Source: Secundilactobacillus malefermentans DSM 5705 = KCTC 3548
GTDB lineage: Bacteria > Bacillota > Bacilli > Lactobacillales > Lactobacillaceae
Direction of reading: 5' to 3'
Assembly: GCF_001436395.1 (NCBI RefSeq)
Contig: NZ_AZGJ01000004.1
Coordinates: 1-64,000, forward strand
DNA: 64,000 bases
The notes under the pieces were generated by a model. That model did no database searches. It was not told where the DNA came from and worked only from the letters and a program-made list of their open reading frames with translations. Each line of letters opens with the position of its first letter. Position 1 is the first letter of the stretch. This document shows, piece after piece, positions 43,933 to 53,850 of this stretch. A program made the translations under genes and the position numbers.

Positions 43933-44295
43933 ATGGCCGTTAAAATAAAAACGCAAAACGGAACAATTAATATTACAAACGATGTCATAGCGACAGTTGT
44001 TGGTGGCGCTGCGACTGATAGTTATGGTGTCGTTGGTATGGCAAGCAAGAATCAAATTCGCGATAACGTTAACGTTATTTTACGCCGCGAAAATTATGCA
44101 AAAGGTGTTGTCGTCCATCAGGAAGATAATGGCATCTCGATTGAAGTAAATTTAATTGTAAGCTATGGCTCGAAAATATCTGAGGTTTCCAAGGCAGTTC
44201 AGTCGAAAGTTAAGTATAACTTAGAGACGATGCTTGGTGTAACCGCTAATTCAGTAAACGTTATTGTTCAAGGTGTAAAGGTCATTAGCGATTAA
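43933..44295 (+). CDS. yloU: Asp23/Gls24 family protein (YloU-like)
   Basis: A 120-residue Asp23-domain protein with NGTINITNDVIATVVGGAATDSYGVVGM and VNLIVSYGSKISEVSKAVQSKVKYNLE. Its position directly before fakA equals Bacillus yloU. Members associate with the envelope or with fatty-acid metabolism; function is not settled. SD AAGGAGG is 8 bp before ATG 43933. Confidence 0.93.
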   Translation: MAVKIKTQNGTINITNDVIATVVGGAATDSYGVVGMASKNQIRDNVNVILRRENYAKGVVVHQEDNGISIEVNLIVSYGSKISEVSKAVQSKVKYNLETMLGVTANSVNVIVQGVKVISD

Positions 44296-44326
44296 GCTTT
44301 TTGGGAAACCGAGGGGGATTATTTAG

Positions 44327-46018
44327 TTGATAGTAACAGAGAAAATTACAAACCATGAATTCGGTAAAATGGTCCAAGCTGCTTCAACAGTTTTGAATCA
44401 GAACGCCGAATTTATTAATTCATTAAACGTTTTTCCGGTACCGGATGGAGACACTGGTACTAATATGAGTCTATCTCTCGCCAGCGGTCTTAAGTACGAA
44501 CGCGAAGAGACGAGTGATTCTGTAGGTAAATTATCAGTAGCGTTAGCTAAGGGACTGTTGATGGGGGCACGTGGTAATTCTGGCGTGATTCTTTCACAAA
44601 TTTTTAGAGGCTTTTCGAAGAGTATTGAAGAAAAACCTTCTTTAGATGCCCAAGATTTAGCTGAAGCTCTTTCGGCAGGCGCTGAGACTGCGTATAAGGC
44701 GGTTATGAAGCCTACAGAGGGAACTATCCTCACAGTTGTTCGGGAGGCTGCTCAAGCGGCTAGAAACGAAGCAAACGAGGGCGGTAGTGTTGTCACAGTT
44801 ATGGACAAGGCTTCGGAGGCTGCAAAAGTTGCGTTAGCTTCTACACCAGATTTACTCCCTGTTTTAAAACAAGTCGGGGTTGTCGATTCTGGTGGACAAG
44901 GTTTAGCCTTTGTTCTAAGTGCATTTGATGACATCTTAAACGGCCGAGAAATTTCCGAGGACCAACAACATCAACCCGATAATACCGAAATGGATGAGAT
45001 GATTGATGCAGAACATCATCGAAGTGTTCAAGGAAAACTTAATCCGGATGATATTGTCTATGGTTACTGTACAGAAATTATGGTCAGAATTGGTAAAGGT
45101 AAAGAAGTCGATCATAAATTTGATTACGACACGTTCTATAAGTATCTAGCCGATTTAGGAGATTCATTGTTAGTTGTAAATGACGATGAGGTTGTTAAGG
45201 TCCATGTTCACACTGAGCATCCTGGAAAAGTGATGGCATGGGGTCAAAGTTTCGGTGATTTAGCGAAGGTTAAAGTCGATAATATGCGACTTCAACAGGA
45301 AACAATCATTGAAAATGATGCAGAAGAGGCCGCTTCTGAGGCTAAAGCTTCTGAGAATATTCCAGAGACTGCTATCATTGCGGTTGCTTCGGGTGAAGGA
45401 ATCCAAACGCTATTTAAGAGCTTAGGCGTTACCCATATTATTAGTGGGGGTCAAACCATGAACCCAAGTACCGAAGATATTGTTAATGCCATTAATGATA
45501 GTCAAGCAAAAGAAGCTATTATTTTGCCAAACAACAAGAATATTTTCCTATCTGCTGAACAGGCTGCTGAAGTTGCAGATATTCCAACAAAGGTAGTTCA
45601 CAGCAGAAGTATTTCACAAGGAATGACTGCTCTTCTTGGATTTAACCCCGAAAGTGATTTGGATGGTAACACGGCCTCGATGGAAGAGAATTTGAGTACC
45701 GTGAAGAGTGGTGAGGTGACCCACGCTATTCGCGATACTGAATTAGACGGCATCCAGATTAAAAAGGGTGACTTCATGGGAATCGTTGATGGAAAAATTA
45801 AAGTAACTAGACCAGATATGATTGATACTAGTGTTGCAATGGTTCAAAGCATGCTAGATGAAGATAGCGAAATTGTCACAATTATTTATGGAACTGATGC
45901 AACGGAAGAAGAAGCAAATAAAATTGAAGATGCTGTTATGGCTATAGATGGTGATCTCGAAGTTGAGATTCATGAGGGAGATCAGCCCGTCTATCCATTC
46001 GTCATTTCAGTTGAATAA
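44327..46018 (+). CDS. fakA: Fatty acid kinase catalytic subunit FakA (DAK2 domain, YloV)
   Basis: A 563-residue kinase that, with a FakB fatty-acid-binding partner, phosphorylates exogenous fatty acids for phospholipid synthesis. The N-terminal DAK2 domain has FPVPDGDTGTNMSLSL with Mg-binding aspartates, and GARGNSGVILSQIFRGF; the C-terminal half is the DAK1-like/DegV-interacting region. TTG 44327 follows GAGGGGG by 9 bp. No fakB is found in the window. PlsX two genes later uses the acyl-phosphate pathway, which fits. Confidence 0.94.
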   Translation: MIVTEKITNHEFGKMVQAASTVLNQNAEFINSLNVFPVPDGDTGTNMSLSLASGLKYEREETSDSVGKLSVALAKGLLMGARGNSGVILSQIFRGFSKSIEEKPSLDAQDLAEALSAGAETAYKAVMKPTEGTILTVVREAAQAARNEANEGGSVVTVMDKASEAAKVALASTPDLLPVLKQVGVVDSGGQGLAFVLSAFDDILNGREISEDQQHQPDNTEMDEMIDAEHHRSVQGKLNPDDIVYGYCTEIMVRIGKGKEVDHKFDYDTFYKYLADLGDSLLVVNDDEVVKVHVHTEHPGKVMAWGQSFGDLAKVKVDNMRLQQETIIENDAEEAASEAKASENIPETAIIAVASGEGIQTLFKSLGVTHIISGGQTMNPSTEDIVNAINDSQAKEAIILPNNKNIFLSAEQAAEVADIPTKVVHSRSISQGMTALLGFNPESDLDGNTASMEENLSTVKSGEVTHAIRDTELDGIQIKKGDFMGIVDGKIKVTRPDMIDTSVAMVQSMLDEDSEIVTIIYGTDATEEEANKIEDAVMAIDGDLEVEIHEGDQPVYPFVISVE

Positions 46019-46047
46019 CTTCTACTTATAAAAATACGGTATAATTA

Positions 46048-46096
46048 AATGGCTATTACTTTTCCGAATAATTCGGAAGTATTGGTCATTTCATTT
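46048..46096 (+). terminator. Hairpin between fakA and recG (terminator or recG leader attenuator)
   Basis: A long stem from AATGGCTATTACTTTTCCGAA to TTCGGAAGTATTGGTCATT, with core TTCCGAA-TAA-TTCGGAA, followed by TTTCATTTT. A TATAAT hexamer (46040-46045) lies just before it, so the hairpin may be in the leader of a recG transcript rather than a simple end of fakA. Confidence 0.55.
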
Positions 46097-46119
46097 TAAT
46101 TTGATGAGGAGGTATGGAG

Positions 46120-48144
46120 ATGGCATTAAGTGATTCAGTACAAGTTTTGCCGAGTGTAGGGCCTAAACGTCTTGAAGCACTGCAAGATTTAGGAATCAGT
46201 ACAATTGAAGATTTATTGACCTATTTTCCATACCGATATGATGACCTTAAAAGCAAAGAGCTTGCCGAAATTCAAAATGATGAAAAAGTGACTTTAAGTG
46301 GAACGGTTGCCTCTGAACCGGTTGTTTCATACTTTGGTCGCCACAGAAATCGCCTTGTTTTTCGCCTATTAATTAAAAATGATGTCGTTCCGGTGACTTT
46401 TTTTAACCAACCTTGGCTAGATAAGCAAGTGGTTGTTGGCGAAGAAATTGCCGTTTACGGCCGATTTGATGGTAACAAAAAAACGCTAAGTGGTATGAAG
46501 ATTATTAAAGCAGCGGAGGGGATGGATTCCATTTATCCAGCTTCCAAATCAATTCGGCAGTCAACTATTAGAAATCTGATTGAAGTGGCTTGGGATAAGT
46601 ATCAAAATGAAATTCAAACAATTATTCCTAGTGCAATTCGACAACGGTACAAGCTGATGGATCGTAAACTAATGATTCATGACATGCATTTTCCCGATGG
46701 CCAATATGCAGCAAAATTAGCGAGAAGGACAGCAAAGTTTGAAGAATTTTTTATTTTTCAAATGCGACTTCAGCTTGTTAAGCAGGCAGATCGACTCGAA
46801 GATGGACTTTCAATTGATTATAAAATTTCTGAACTTACTGACTTAATTGCGAGTTTACCGTTTGAATTGACCGATGCTCAAAAGCGGGTCGTGAATGAAA
46901 TATGTGTGGATTTAAAGCGACCAACCCATATGAACCGCCTTTTACAAGGAGATGTTGGGAGTGGCAAAACGATTGTAGCTGCACTAGCTGTGTACGCCAC
47001 CATCACGGCGGGGTACCAAACGGCACTAATGGCACCAACGGAAATTTTGGCTGAACAACATGCTGAAAATTTGCAAAAAACGTTTAAGGACTTCCCAGTA
47101 AACATCGTGCTATTAACCGGTTCTACAAAGGTTGCCGTACGAAAGCAGATTTTACCCAGAATAAAAAATGGTGAAGTTAACCTAATTATTGGGACACATG
47201 CGCTAATCCAAGATGAGGTTCAGTACCATAAACTGGGACTGGTCATCATTGACGAACAACACCGGTTTGGTGTGCATCAAAGACAAATATTGAGAGAAAA
47301 AGGCGAGCGCCCTAATGTATTGGCGATGACGGCGACTCCGATTCCTAGAACGCTCCAGATTACAAGTTATGGTGAAATGGATATTTCGGTCATTGATGAA
47401 TTACCAGCGGGTCGGAAAAAGATTAAGACAACTTGGTTGCGGAGTAATGAAACCGATAAAGCACTACGCTTCGTTCGAGACCAATTAACTTTGGGCCGCC
47501 AAATATATGTGGTGACACCCTTAATTGAAGAATCTGAAGTCATGGATATGCGAAATGCCCAAGCCATTTACGACCGGTTAAGGACTGATTTTGAACCAGC
47601 GTATAAGGTTGGGTTACTTAATGGTAGAATGAAGAGCAATGAAAAAGAAGACGTTATGCGCGCATTTAAAGCAAACGAATTTCAGGTACTAGTGGCAACC
47701 ACCGTCATTGAAGTTGGTGTGGATGTGCCAAATGCTACCGTAATGATGATCTACGATGCCGATCACTTTGGATTAGCTCAATTACATCAGTTACGAGGTC
47801 GTGTTGGTCGTTCAAATCTTGCTTCATACTGTTTGTTAATTGCTGATCCCAAGAATCAACAAGCAATCGAGCGAATGGAAGTTATGACGAAAACGAATGA
47901 TGGCTTTGTCCTTTCACAACGTGACTTAGAACTTCGAGGATCGGGTGATATCCTTGGAAACAAGCAATCCGGATTACCTGAATTTAACGTGGGCGATCCA
48001 GTAGCCGATTTGAAAATGTTATCAATTGCGCAAGAAGAGGCTAATGAAATTACCGATGATGAAAATTGGGAGCGTGAACCTGATAACCAGGTGCTTGGCA
48101 ATTATTTGAATGAAAACTGGAAAGGGCACATGGCCTTTGATTAA
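46120..48144 (+). CDS. recG: ATP-dependent DNA helicase RecG
   Basis: A 674-residue helicase that remodels stalled forks and branched DNA. An N-terminal wedge OB domain (about 60-160) precedes Walker A LLQGDVGSGKTIVA, DEQH box with VIIDEQHRFGVHQRQ, and TATPIPRTL; the C-terminal lobe ends with QLRGRVGR and a TRG-like motif. ATG 46120 is 8 bp after AGGAGG; ATG 46114 is too close. Followed 15 bp later by plsX. Confidence 0.96.
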   Translation: MALSDSVQVLPSVGPKRLEALQDLGISTIEDLLTYFPYRYDDLKSKELAEIQNDEKVTLSGTVASEPVVSYFGRHRNRLVFRLLIKNDVVPVTFFNQPWLDKQVVVGEEIAVYGRFDGNKKTLSGMKIIKAAEGMDSIYPASKSIRQSTIRNLIEVAWDKYQNEIQTIIPSAIRQRYKLMDRKLMIHDMHFPDGQYAAKLARRTAKFEEFFIFQMRLQLVKQADRLEDGLSIDYKISELTDLIASLPFELTDAQKRVVNEICVDLKRPTHMNRLLQGDVGSGKTIVAALAVYATITAGYQTALMAPTEILAEQHAENLQKTFKDFPVNIVLLTGSTKVAVRKQILPRIKNGEVNLIIGTHALIQDEVQYHKLGLVIIDEQHRFGVHQRQILREKGERPNVLAMTATPIPRTLQITSYGEMDISVIDELPAGRKKIKTTWLRSNETDKALRFVRDQLTLGRQIYVVTPLIEESEVMDMRNAQAIYDRLRTDFEPAYKVGLLNGRMKSNEKEDVMRAFKANEFQVLVATTVIEVGVDVPNATVMMIYDADHFGLAQLHQLRGRVGRSNLASYCLLIADPKNQQAIERMEVMTKTNDGFVLSQRDLELRGSGDILGNKQSGLPEFNVGDPVADLKMLSIAQEEANEITDDENWEREPDNQVLGNYLNENWKGHMAFD

Positions 48145-48159
48145 AGGGGAGATTGAATG

Positions 48160-49191
48160 ATGAAACTTGCAATTGATGCAATGGGTGGCGACTACGCCCC
48201 AGAGGAAATCGTAAAAGGTGTTGAGTTAGCGCGAGATCAACATTCAGATATTGAATTTTTACTATTTGGTCAGACTGACAAAATCACACCATTTTTAAAA
48301 GACAATTCGCATATTACGATTGTTCAAGCTGATGAAGTCATTGAAATGGGAGATGAACCCGTTCGTGCCATTCGTCGCAAGAAACAGTCAAGTATTGTTT
48401 TGGCAGCACAGGCCGTTAAAGAAGGAAAAGCAGATGCTTTCTTTTCAGCAGGAAATACAGGTGCCGTCTTGGCTGCAGGGCTTTTAATTATTGGTCGGAT
48501 TAAGGGAATTGACAGACCTGGACTAACAACGACACTGCCGGTTATTACTAAAAAGGATCAGGATAGTTTCGTCATGCTTGATATCGGAGCAAATGCGGAC
48601 TCTAAGCCTGCTAATTTGGTTCAATATGCCGTAATGGGTAAGTATTACGCTGAATCTGTGATGAATATTACCAATCCAAGAATCGGTTTGCTGAATAATG
48701 GAACCGAGGCTGATAAGGGCGATAAGGTCCATCGTGAAGTTCATGATCTATTATTAGAAACAGAAAATATTAACTTTATTGGAAATGTTGAATCTAGGGA
48801 ATTGCTCAACGGTGTAGCTGACGTTGTTGTTACCGATGGATTTACCGGCAATGCCGTTTTGAAAACTGTTGAAGGAACCGCCTTGTCCATGTTCAAGATG
48901 ATTAAAGGCTCTATTATGAGCGGTGGCGTTGGTGGCAAACTTGGCGCAGCCATGCTAAAAGGAACCTTTAATGAAGTTAGAAACCAAATGGACTACTCAA
49001 AATATGGCGGAGCAGTGTTATTAGGTGTTAAAGCGCCCGTTGTTAAAACACATGGTTCAAGTAAGGCGGAAACGGTTGTTAATACGATTTCGCAAATTAA
49101 ATCCATGATCGATACGCAAAGTGTTCAAAACGTCATTTCCTACTTCGATGACCAAGCAAAAAAGGCAGCAAATGAAGAAGAGAACGCTTAA
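48160..49191 (+). CDS. plsX: Phosphate acyltransferase PlsX
   Basis: A 343-residue peripheral membrane enzyme that converts acyl-ACP to acyl-phosphate for phospholipid synthesis. MKLAIDAMGGDYAPEEIVKG opens it, with later SAGNTGAVLAAGLL and VVTDGFTGNAVLKT. ATG 48160 has optimal spacing (8 bp) to AGGGGAG; ATG 48157 adds one Met. acpP follows after 66 bp, giving the enzyme's partner. Confidence 0.95.
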   Translation: MKLAIDAMGGDYAPEEIVKGVELARDQHSDIEFLLFGQTDKITPFLKDNSHITIVQADEVIEMGDEPVRAIRRKKQSSIVLAAQAVKEGKADAFFSAGNTGAVLAAGLLIIGRIKGIDRPGLTTTLPVITKKDQDSFVMLDIGANADSKPANLVQYAVMGKYYAESVMNITNPRIGLLNNGTEADKGDKVHREVHDLLLETENINFIGNVESRELLNGVADVVVTDGFTGNAVLKTVEGTALSMFKMIKGSIMSGGVGGKLGAAMLKGTFNEVRNQMDYSKYGGAVLLGVKAPVVKTHGSSKAETVVNTISQIKSMIDTQSVQNVISYFDDQAKKAANEEENA

Positions 49192-49257
49192 GGCGGTATC
49201 ACAAAGGATTAACTTATGTTAGACTATTTATGAATTAAGTTGAATGAGGGATGAATA

Positions 49258-49497
49258 ATGTCAAGAGAAGAAATTTTCAATAAAATTGCCGCTATTATTG
49301 CGGATCGTTTTGAAGTCGAACAAAGTACCATCACTGAACAATTGAATTTCAAAAAAGATTTAGACGCTGATTCAATTGATTTCGTTGAATTCGTTCTAGA
49401 ATTAGAGGACACGTTTAATGCGGAAATATCAGATGAGGACGCCGAGAACTTAAATACAATTGGTGAAGTCGTTGATTACATCGCGAACAACAATTAA
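49258..49497 (+). CDS. acpP: Acyl carrier protein
   Basis: A 79-residue acidic four-helix protein. Serine 39 in DLDADSIDFVE is the phosphopantetheine attachment site; the site usually reads DSLD, so isoleucine replaces leucine. This is the plsX-linked ACP; lactobacilli often hold another copy in the fab cluster. SD GAGGGATGA precedes ATG 49258; a terminator separates it from rnc. Confidence 0.95.
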   Translation: MSREEIFNKIAAIIADRFEVEQSTITEQLNFKKDLDADSIDFVEFVLELEDTFNAEISDEDAENLNTIGEVVDYIANNN

Positions 49498-49514
49498 GGA
49501 CCGTAAATTTGGAG

Positions 49515-49546
49515 CGATTACTAACAATGAGAGTAATCGTTTTTTG
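49515..49546 (+). terminator. Terminator after acpP
   Basis: CGATTACT / AGTAATCG stem with a 9-base loop, then seven T residues. Confidence 0.85.
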
Positions 49547-49572
49547 TTATAAATAAAGGAAGAGGTTTAAGC

Positions 49573-50271
49573 GTGGATAGTAAAGTTGACAAAGCACTTG
49601 CTGAAAATTTCAATATCGTATTCAAAGATGAGTCATTGTTGGATGAAGCATTAACTCAGGCATCGTATGTAAATGAGCATCCCAATCAAAATTTAAAATT
49701 TTATGAACGGATTGAGTTTTTAGGGGATGCCGTTATGCAGTTTGTGGTTTCTGAATATATTTTCAAACGTTATCCACAGCTACCCCAAGGACGACTAACG
49801 CGTCTTAGAGCAGCAATGGTCAATGAAGAAAGCTTTGCCAGTTTTGCGCGAGAATGTCATTTCAATGATTATATTCGCCTAGGTAAGGGAGAAGAATTGG
49901 CAAATGCGCGCGAGCGAGATTCATTGCTATGTGATATTTTTGAATCCTTTGTCGGAGCAGTTTATATGGACCAAGGAATTAAAAAGGTCATCACCTTTGC
50001 GGAACAAGTCATTTATCCTAAGCTGGATGAAGGCCGATTTGATGACTATTTTGATCATAAAACAGAGCTACAAGAAATGGTTCAAAAGAACGGCCCCGTC
50101 AGCATTGATTATCAGTTACTTGACGAAAATGGACCCGAGAACGATCGCGTTTTCAAAGTTGCGGTTCTAGTGAACAAAGTGGAATTAGGAGTAGGAGAAG
50201 CCCATTCCAAGAAACATGCTGAGCAGCGAGCTGCCAAAGTGGCATTGGATCAATTAAAACGGAAAATGTAA
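49573..50271 (+). CDS. rnc: Ribonuclease III
   Basis: A 232-residue double-strand-specific RNase that processes rRNA precursors and mRNA. The catalytic signature is ERIEFLGDAVMQFVVSEYIF (about residues 38-57), with the second acidic cluster in DIFESFVGAVYMDQG; the C-terminal dsRNA-binding domain ends GEAHSKKHAEQRAAKVALDQL. GTG 49573 lies behind GGAAGAGG. Forms the rnc-smc-ftsY operon. Confidence 0.96.
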   Translation: MDSKVDKALAENFNIVFKDESLLDEALTQASYVNEHPNQNLKFYERIEFLGDAVMQFVVSEYIFKRYPQLPQGRLTRLRAAMVNEESFASFARECHFNDYIRLGKGEELANARERDSLLCDIFESFVGAVYMDQGIKKVITFAEQVIYPKLDEGRFDDYFDHKTELQEMVQKNGPVSIDYQLLDENGPENDRVFKVAVLVNKVELGVGEAHSKKHAEQRAAKVALDQLKRKM

Positions 50272-50295
50272 GATTTTTAGATAGGGGCCAGGAAA

Positions 50296-53200
50296 ATGAA
50301 ATTAAAGTCCTTGGAAATAAGCGGATTCAAATCATTTGCTGATTTTACTAAAATTGAATTTCTACCAGGGATGACCGGGATTGTTGGACCCAACGGAAGT
50401 GGCAAAAGTAACATTAGTGAAGCCATTCGTTGGGTTCTTGGTGAGCAGTCAGCTAAAAGCTTACGAGGAAATAAGATGCCGGAAGTTATTTTTGCTGGTT
50501 CTGCAGATAGAAAACCATTAAACCGGGCACAGGTAAGGATTACTTTTGATAATTCTGATCACTATTTGAATAGCGATTTTTCTGAACTAACCGTTACTAG
50601 AAAACTATTCCGAACAGGTGAAAGTGAATACTTGATTAATGAACAGTCCTGTCGCTTAAAGGACGTTTTAGAATTATTCATGGATTCTGGCTTGGGTGGC
50701 GATTCATTTTCAATTATTTCTCAAGGTCGGGTTGAATCAATATTTAACAGCAAACCTGAAGATCGTCGGGTCATCATTGAGGAAGTAGCTGGTGTTTTTA
50801 AATACAAGAAGCATAAGCAAAAAGCAGAACGTGAACTTCAAGATACTGACGAATACTTGGACAGAATTAATGATATTTTGAATGAACTAAATTCCCAGAT
50901 TAAACCTTTAGAGGAACAAAGTAGTCTAGCCACGGACTATTTAGATCAACAGAAACGCTATGAAAAATACGATCAAGAACGTTTGGCTTTCGAGATTAAT
51001 CAATCAGAATCAAAAAAGACGACTTTAACTGAGCAGCAAAATCAGGCGAAGCAGACCCTTAAGCAAATTTCTGTTCAGGTAGCTGAATCAAAAAATTCAA
51101 TTAGTGAATTATCTCGAAAAGAATCAAAGCTGCTTAAAACAAAAGACCAGCTCCAAGATGATCTGGTCAATGCAACAAGCGAATATGAAAGTTTAGTTGG
51201 GAAAAAGGAAATTTCAAAAGAGCGAAGTTCACATCTTTTGGAATCTAAAACAAAATTAAAAGATCAAATTCAAGAACAGACCATTAAGCTGACAGGACTC
51301 AAGCAAGAAATTGCGATTACTGAAAAGGATCTGTTGACTCAAAAGCAACGTCTTAATGACATGAAGTCTGACTTACAGAACTCAGATAAAGCAAGTTTTG
51401 AGAAGCAAATTCAGAACTTGGAAAAGCAAATTGAAAACAAACGAAACGAATACGTGGATTTGATGCAGCAAAGGGCAGGTTTACATAATGATCAACAGTA
51501 TCTGACTAAAAATCAGCAAACGGCCGACCAGCGATTAAAACGAATTGATGAAAATTTAACGACCTCAACAAAATTGATGCGTGATCTCCAAGGAGAGTTA
51601 AAAGGACTTGAGGATAAAGTACAGCAAGTCAGTCAAAAATTGACCGAGTTGCAAACAAAACGAGACTCATTGGGTACATCAATTTCAACGAGCAATCAAA
51701 AGGGGAACGATCTGCAAAATAAGTGGCTTGCAGCACTTGAGATTTACCAAAAGGCTCAAGCCAAGTTAAATAGTTTGAGAACGGTTTCCAATGAGTACTC
51801 GGGATTTTACCAAGGGGTCAGAAGCGTCTTACAAAATCGGAAGAAATTTTCAGGATTAATTGGACCCGTCTCGGAAATCTTGAAGGTTGATAAACAATAC
51901 ACGACTGCGGTTGAGTTTGCTTTGGGAAATCAAGTCCAACAAATCATAGTTGAAGATGACGGCGCCGCTCAAAGAATCATTAGCTATTTAAGTAAAAATC
52001 ATTTAGGTCGAGCAACGTTTCTACCCCTAACGACAATCAAAACTTATCAAATTTCAACAGGCACATTAACGCAATTAAAGAGCATGAGTGGATTCATTGG
52101 AATTGCCAGTCAGTTAATTAGTGTTAAGCCTCGATATCAAACAGTCATTGACCATTTGTTAGGCACAACCATTATTTGTGATACGTTGGCACACGCAACC
52201 GTTATAGCCAAGCAAATTCATTACAAAAATCGAATTGTGACCTTAACGGGGGATATTTTAAGCGCCAATGGGTCGATTACGGGTGGTCAAAATCGAAAAC
52301 AACGGGCCGGAATTTTAGAACAAAATCAGGAACTGACGGATCTCGAGAGCAGTGTCCAGCAGATGTCCACCAAATTAACTGAGCAGGAAAATTACTTAAA
52401 AGAATTAAAGGCCAAGCAAGATGAGGGACAAAAGTCCTTAGACCTTCTGGAAAAAGATTATAATGAAACTCAAAATTCCAAACGGGATCTGGTATCACAA
52501 AAAGCATTGCTTGAATCGCGACTCAATGAACAAGATAGGCAAACCAAGGCATATGCGTTTGAAAAAGAACAGCAATCCGCTAGTTTAACGACAAAGGAAC
52601 AACTTGAGAAAAATCAGCATGCACTAGATCAAATTGAGTTGAATCTAAGTAAAAACCAGCAGGAAATGACTGAATTTAAAACGCAATTAGCTGAGAAACG
52701 GACATTGAGCGATAAGGTTACCAATGATTTTCAGGCGGCACATGAGGAATACGCAATTGCTAACGAAAAGTATCAGCAGTTGCAGCGTACTGGGGACACT
52801 GAACGTAATCAGTTAGCGGATGCAATTAAAAATTCAAAGCTTTTAAAAACCGAACTTCAGCAATTGGAAGACGGCACTAATCAGGATGAAGTTAGTAAAA
52901 TTGAGCTAGCTATTAAACGGGCTGCAACTCAAAAAATGGAAATTCAAGCCTATTTGGACGATGGTCAACGAACTCTTAACACAGTGAAATTAGAATTAAT
53001 TGCCCAGAATACGGAACTTGAAAAGCGCCAACAATTAACGCAATTATCGACTGATGAGGTCCAAAAAATTGAAACAAAACTGGCTAGGTTAGACATGGTC
53101 AGCAATCAGCAAATGGACAAATTGGCGGAGACCTACCATGTCAGTTATGCTGATATTCGTAATCAAGTCGCTGATGAACCGATTGAGACCGTAATGGCCC

Positions 53201-53838
53201 AACTGAAGCTTTTAAAACGAGGCTTAGATGAAATTGGAGAGGTCAATGTTGGTGCGATTGAGGAATACAAACGGGTCAAAGAGCGACATGACTTTTTAAT
53301 CAAGCAGCAAGATGACCTTTTGGCGTCGAAGCAGCAGCTTTTATCAACCATGGACAAAATGGATGTTGAAGTTCAAAAACGGTTTAAGAAAAGCTTTGAT
53401 GAAGTTGCGGCACAATTTGAAAAAACCTTTGTTCAGATGTTTGGTGGCGGGAAGGCCAAGCTCATTTTAACTGAGCCTGATCACCTATTAACTTCTGGCA
53501 TTGATATTATGGCGCAACCACCTGGAAAGAAGTTTCAAAATATGCGACTGCTTTCCGGTGGAGAACGCTCGTTAACGGCAATCACCCTATTGTTTGCTAT
53601 ACTAAATGTTAGACCAATTCCATTTTGTATCTTGGATGAAGCAGAGGCGGCATTGGATCCAGCCAATGTTGAGCGGTTTGCCGACTACCTGAGTAACTTT
53701 AACGGGGAGACGCAATTTATTGTGATTACCCACAGAAAAGAAACGATGATTTATGCAGACATTCTATATGGCGTTACGATGCAAGAGTCAGGCGTTTCTA
53801 AGATGGTGTCGGTCAATTTAGATGAACTTGTTAGCTAA
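50296..53838 (+). CDS. smc: Chromosome segregation protein SMC
   Basis: An 1180-residue ATPase that compacts and separates chromosomes with ScpA and ScpB. The N-terminal head has Walker A GPNGSGKSN (about residues 32-40); two coiled coils (about 170-500 and 660-1010) flank the hinge (about 505-660, GPVSEILKVDKQYTTAVEFALG); the C-terminal head has signature LSGGERSLTAITLLFAI and Walker B FCILDEAEAALD. Full length for the family. SD AGGGGCCAGG-like precedes ATG 50296. Confidence 0.97.
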   Translation: MKLKSLEISGFKSFADFTKIEFLPGMTGIVGPNGSGKSNISEAIRWVLGEQSAKSLRGNKMPEVIFAGSADRKPLNRAQVRITFDNSDHYLNSDFSELTVTRKLFRTGESEYLINEQSCRLKDVLELFMDSGLGGDSFSIISQGRVESIFNSKPEDRRVIIEEVAGVFKYKKHKQKAERELQDTDEYLDRINDILNELNSQIKPLEEQSSLATDYLDQQKRYEKYDQERLAFEINQSESKKTTLTEQQNQAKQTLKQISVQVAESKNSISELSRKESKLLKTKDQLQDDLVNATSEYESLVGKKEISKERSSHLLESKTKLKDQIQEQTIKLTGLKQEIAITEKDLLTQKQRLNDMKSDLQNSDKASFEKQIQNLEKQIENKRNEYVDLMQQRAGLHNDQQYLTKNQQTADQRLKRIDENLTTSTKLMRDLQGELKGLEDKVQQVSQKLTELQTKRDSLGTSISTSNQKGNDLQNKWLAALEIYQKAQAKLNSLRTVSNEYSGFYQGVRSVLQNRKKFSGLIGPVSEILKVDKQYTTAVEFALGNQVQQIIVEDDGAAQRIISYLSKNHLGRATFLPLTTIKTYQISTGTLTQLKSMSGFIGIASQLISVKPRYQTVIDHLLGTTIICDTLAHATVIAKQIHYKNRIVTLTGDILSANGSITGGQNRKQRAGILEQNQELTDLESSVQQMSTKLTEQENYLKELKAKQDEGQKSLDLLEKDYNETQNSKRDLVSQKALLESRLNEQDRQTKAYAFEKEQQSASLTTKEQLEKNQHALDQIELNLSKNQQEMTEFKTQLAEKRTLSDKVTNDFQAAHEEYAIANEKYQQLQRTGDTERNQLADAIKNSKLLKTELQQLEDGTNQDEVSKIELAIKRAATQKMEIQAYLDDGQRTLNTVKLELIAQNTELEKRQQLTQLSTDEVQKIETKLARLDMVSNQQMDKLAETYHVSYADIRNQVADEPIETVMAQLKLLKRGLDEIGEVNVGAIEEYKRVKERHDFLIKQQDDLLASKQQLLSTMDKMDVEVQKRFKKSFDEVAAQFEKTFVQMFGGGKAKLILTEPDHLLTSGIDIMAQPPGKKFQNMRLLSGGERSLTAITLLFAILNVRPIPFCILDEAEAALDPANVERFADYLSNFNGETQFIVITHRKETMIYADILYGVTMQESGVSKMVSVNLDELVS

Positions 53839-53850
53839 AGGAGAGTAATA

